From NCBI GenBank assembly GCA_025993875.1, contig JAMQHH010000035.1, positions 1 to 42,551 of the forward strand: 42,551 nt of DNA. The letters are read 5' to 3'. The DNA comes from Candidatus Dojkabacteria bacterium (GTDB taxonomy: Bacteria; Patescibacteriota; Dojkabacteria; J137). This document shows, in pieces, positions 42,478 through 42,551 of the stretch (position 1 is the stretch's first letter; every line of letters begins with the position of its first letter). Under the pieces are notes generated by a model, which was given only the letters and a program-made list of their open reading frames with translations, ran no database searches and was not told the DNA's origin. Made by a program: the position numbers and the translations under genes.

Positions 42478-42551
42478 ATTTTTGCAAATTGAAAGTTGAT
42501 TTCGTTTGATACAAAATAAAAATCCACCTTTGGTGAATTTTCATTTTGACC
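42388..42551. repeat. Repeat-rich right end with 9-base direct repeat ATTTTGACC
   Basis: ATTTTGACC occurs at 42388-42396 and again as the last nine bases of the window (42543-42551), so the sequence after the first copy (CCACGGAGTATCC, then GCTACGCTTCGGCAGGCAGG) may begin again beyond the edge. This GC-rich stretch is unlike the AT-rich genes around it. No gene is seen here apart from the broken frame described separately. Confidence 0.45.
42518..42541 (-). terminator. Possible terminator hairpin facing the minus strand
   Basis: AAAATCCACC and GGTGAATTTT form a 10-position stem with one mismatch and a TTT loop, followed on the minus strand by TTTTATTTTG. It could end a minus-strand gene lying beyond the window. 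Confidence 0.35.

Noticed and set aside
1-42551. CRISPR arrays, insertion sequences, prophage genes
   Set aside because: No regularly spaced repeats, transposase motifs, integrase or phage structural genes were found on either strand.

Overview
The window is AT-rich, densely packed bacterial DNA that most resembles a Candidate Phyla Radiation (Patescibacteria) genome. The pointers are short genes with minimal domain sets (an Mfd without its C-terminal autoinhibitory domain, a Rel without its ZFD/ACT domains, a Gram-positive-type SufB standing alone), stop codons shared between convergent genes, almost no Shine-Dalgarno sequences, and many single-pass secreted or small membrane proteins of unknown function. 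The genetic code looks standard: TGA is used as a stop in rel, and the only tRNA is Gly(UCC). No phage, insertion sequence or CRISPR array is visible. The lineage call is inference; no rRNA gene is present to settle it.

Layout. 1-682: folA. 840-8284 (all minus strand): a cluster running permease (UPF0718), its TIGR03943/YcgQ-type partner, a membrane-anchored Ig/beta-propeller protein, a GT4 glycosyltransferase and the C-terminal half of UvrB, flanked by two related polytopic membrane proteins. 8363-16649: rel and mfd (ATGA overlap), a DUF5665-like protein, rarA, a stand-alone HD alarmone hydrolase, an alpha/beta hydrolase and two unknowns. 16731-24246: two small ORFs, asnB, an M20 peptidase, a YbaK-type deacylase, rpmA-rplU, an unknown, gatA and the RNase P RNA. 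24271-30076: ppa, an Ig-like membrane protein, pth-folD, a degenerate HATPase-like protein, htrA, a BI-1 family protein and an RRM protein with a clear terminator. 30077-30622 has no convincing gene. 30623-40962: small membrane protein-mutS, gap, a secreted paralog, pepF, dus, three unknown minus-strand genes and sufB. 41030-42551: a LOG-like protein, a tRNA-Gly carrying a 20-nt hairpin insertion, a broken ORF and repeat sequence that runs off the end.

How the genes fit together. The most coherent system is a split alarmone module. The Rel protein keeps the core synthetase residues but its HD hydrolase motifs are eroded, while a separate 202-residue HD protein 4.4 kb away keeps the hydrolase residues. 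DNA repair is represented by mfd, mutS, rarA and a UvrB missing its ATPase half. Translation and folate housekeeping genes (rpmA, rplU, gatA, pth, rnpB, dus, folA, folD) are scattered singly between unknown genes.

Transcription appears to start from an extended -10 box (TGNTAAAAT or TGNTATAAT). At five genes the hexamer ends exactly six bases before the ATG, which predicts leaderless mRNAs. Six of the convergent gene pairs share one 4-base TTAA/CTAA in which both stop codons overlap.
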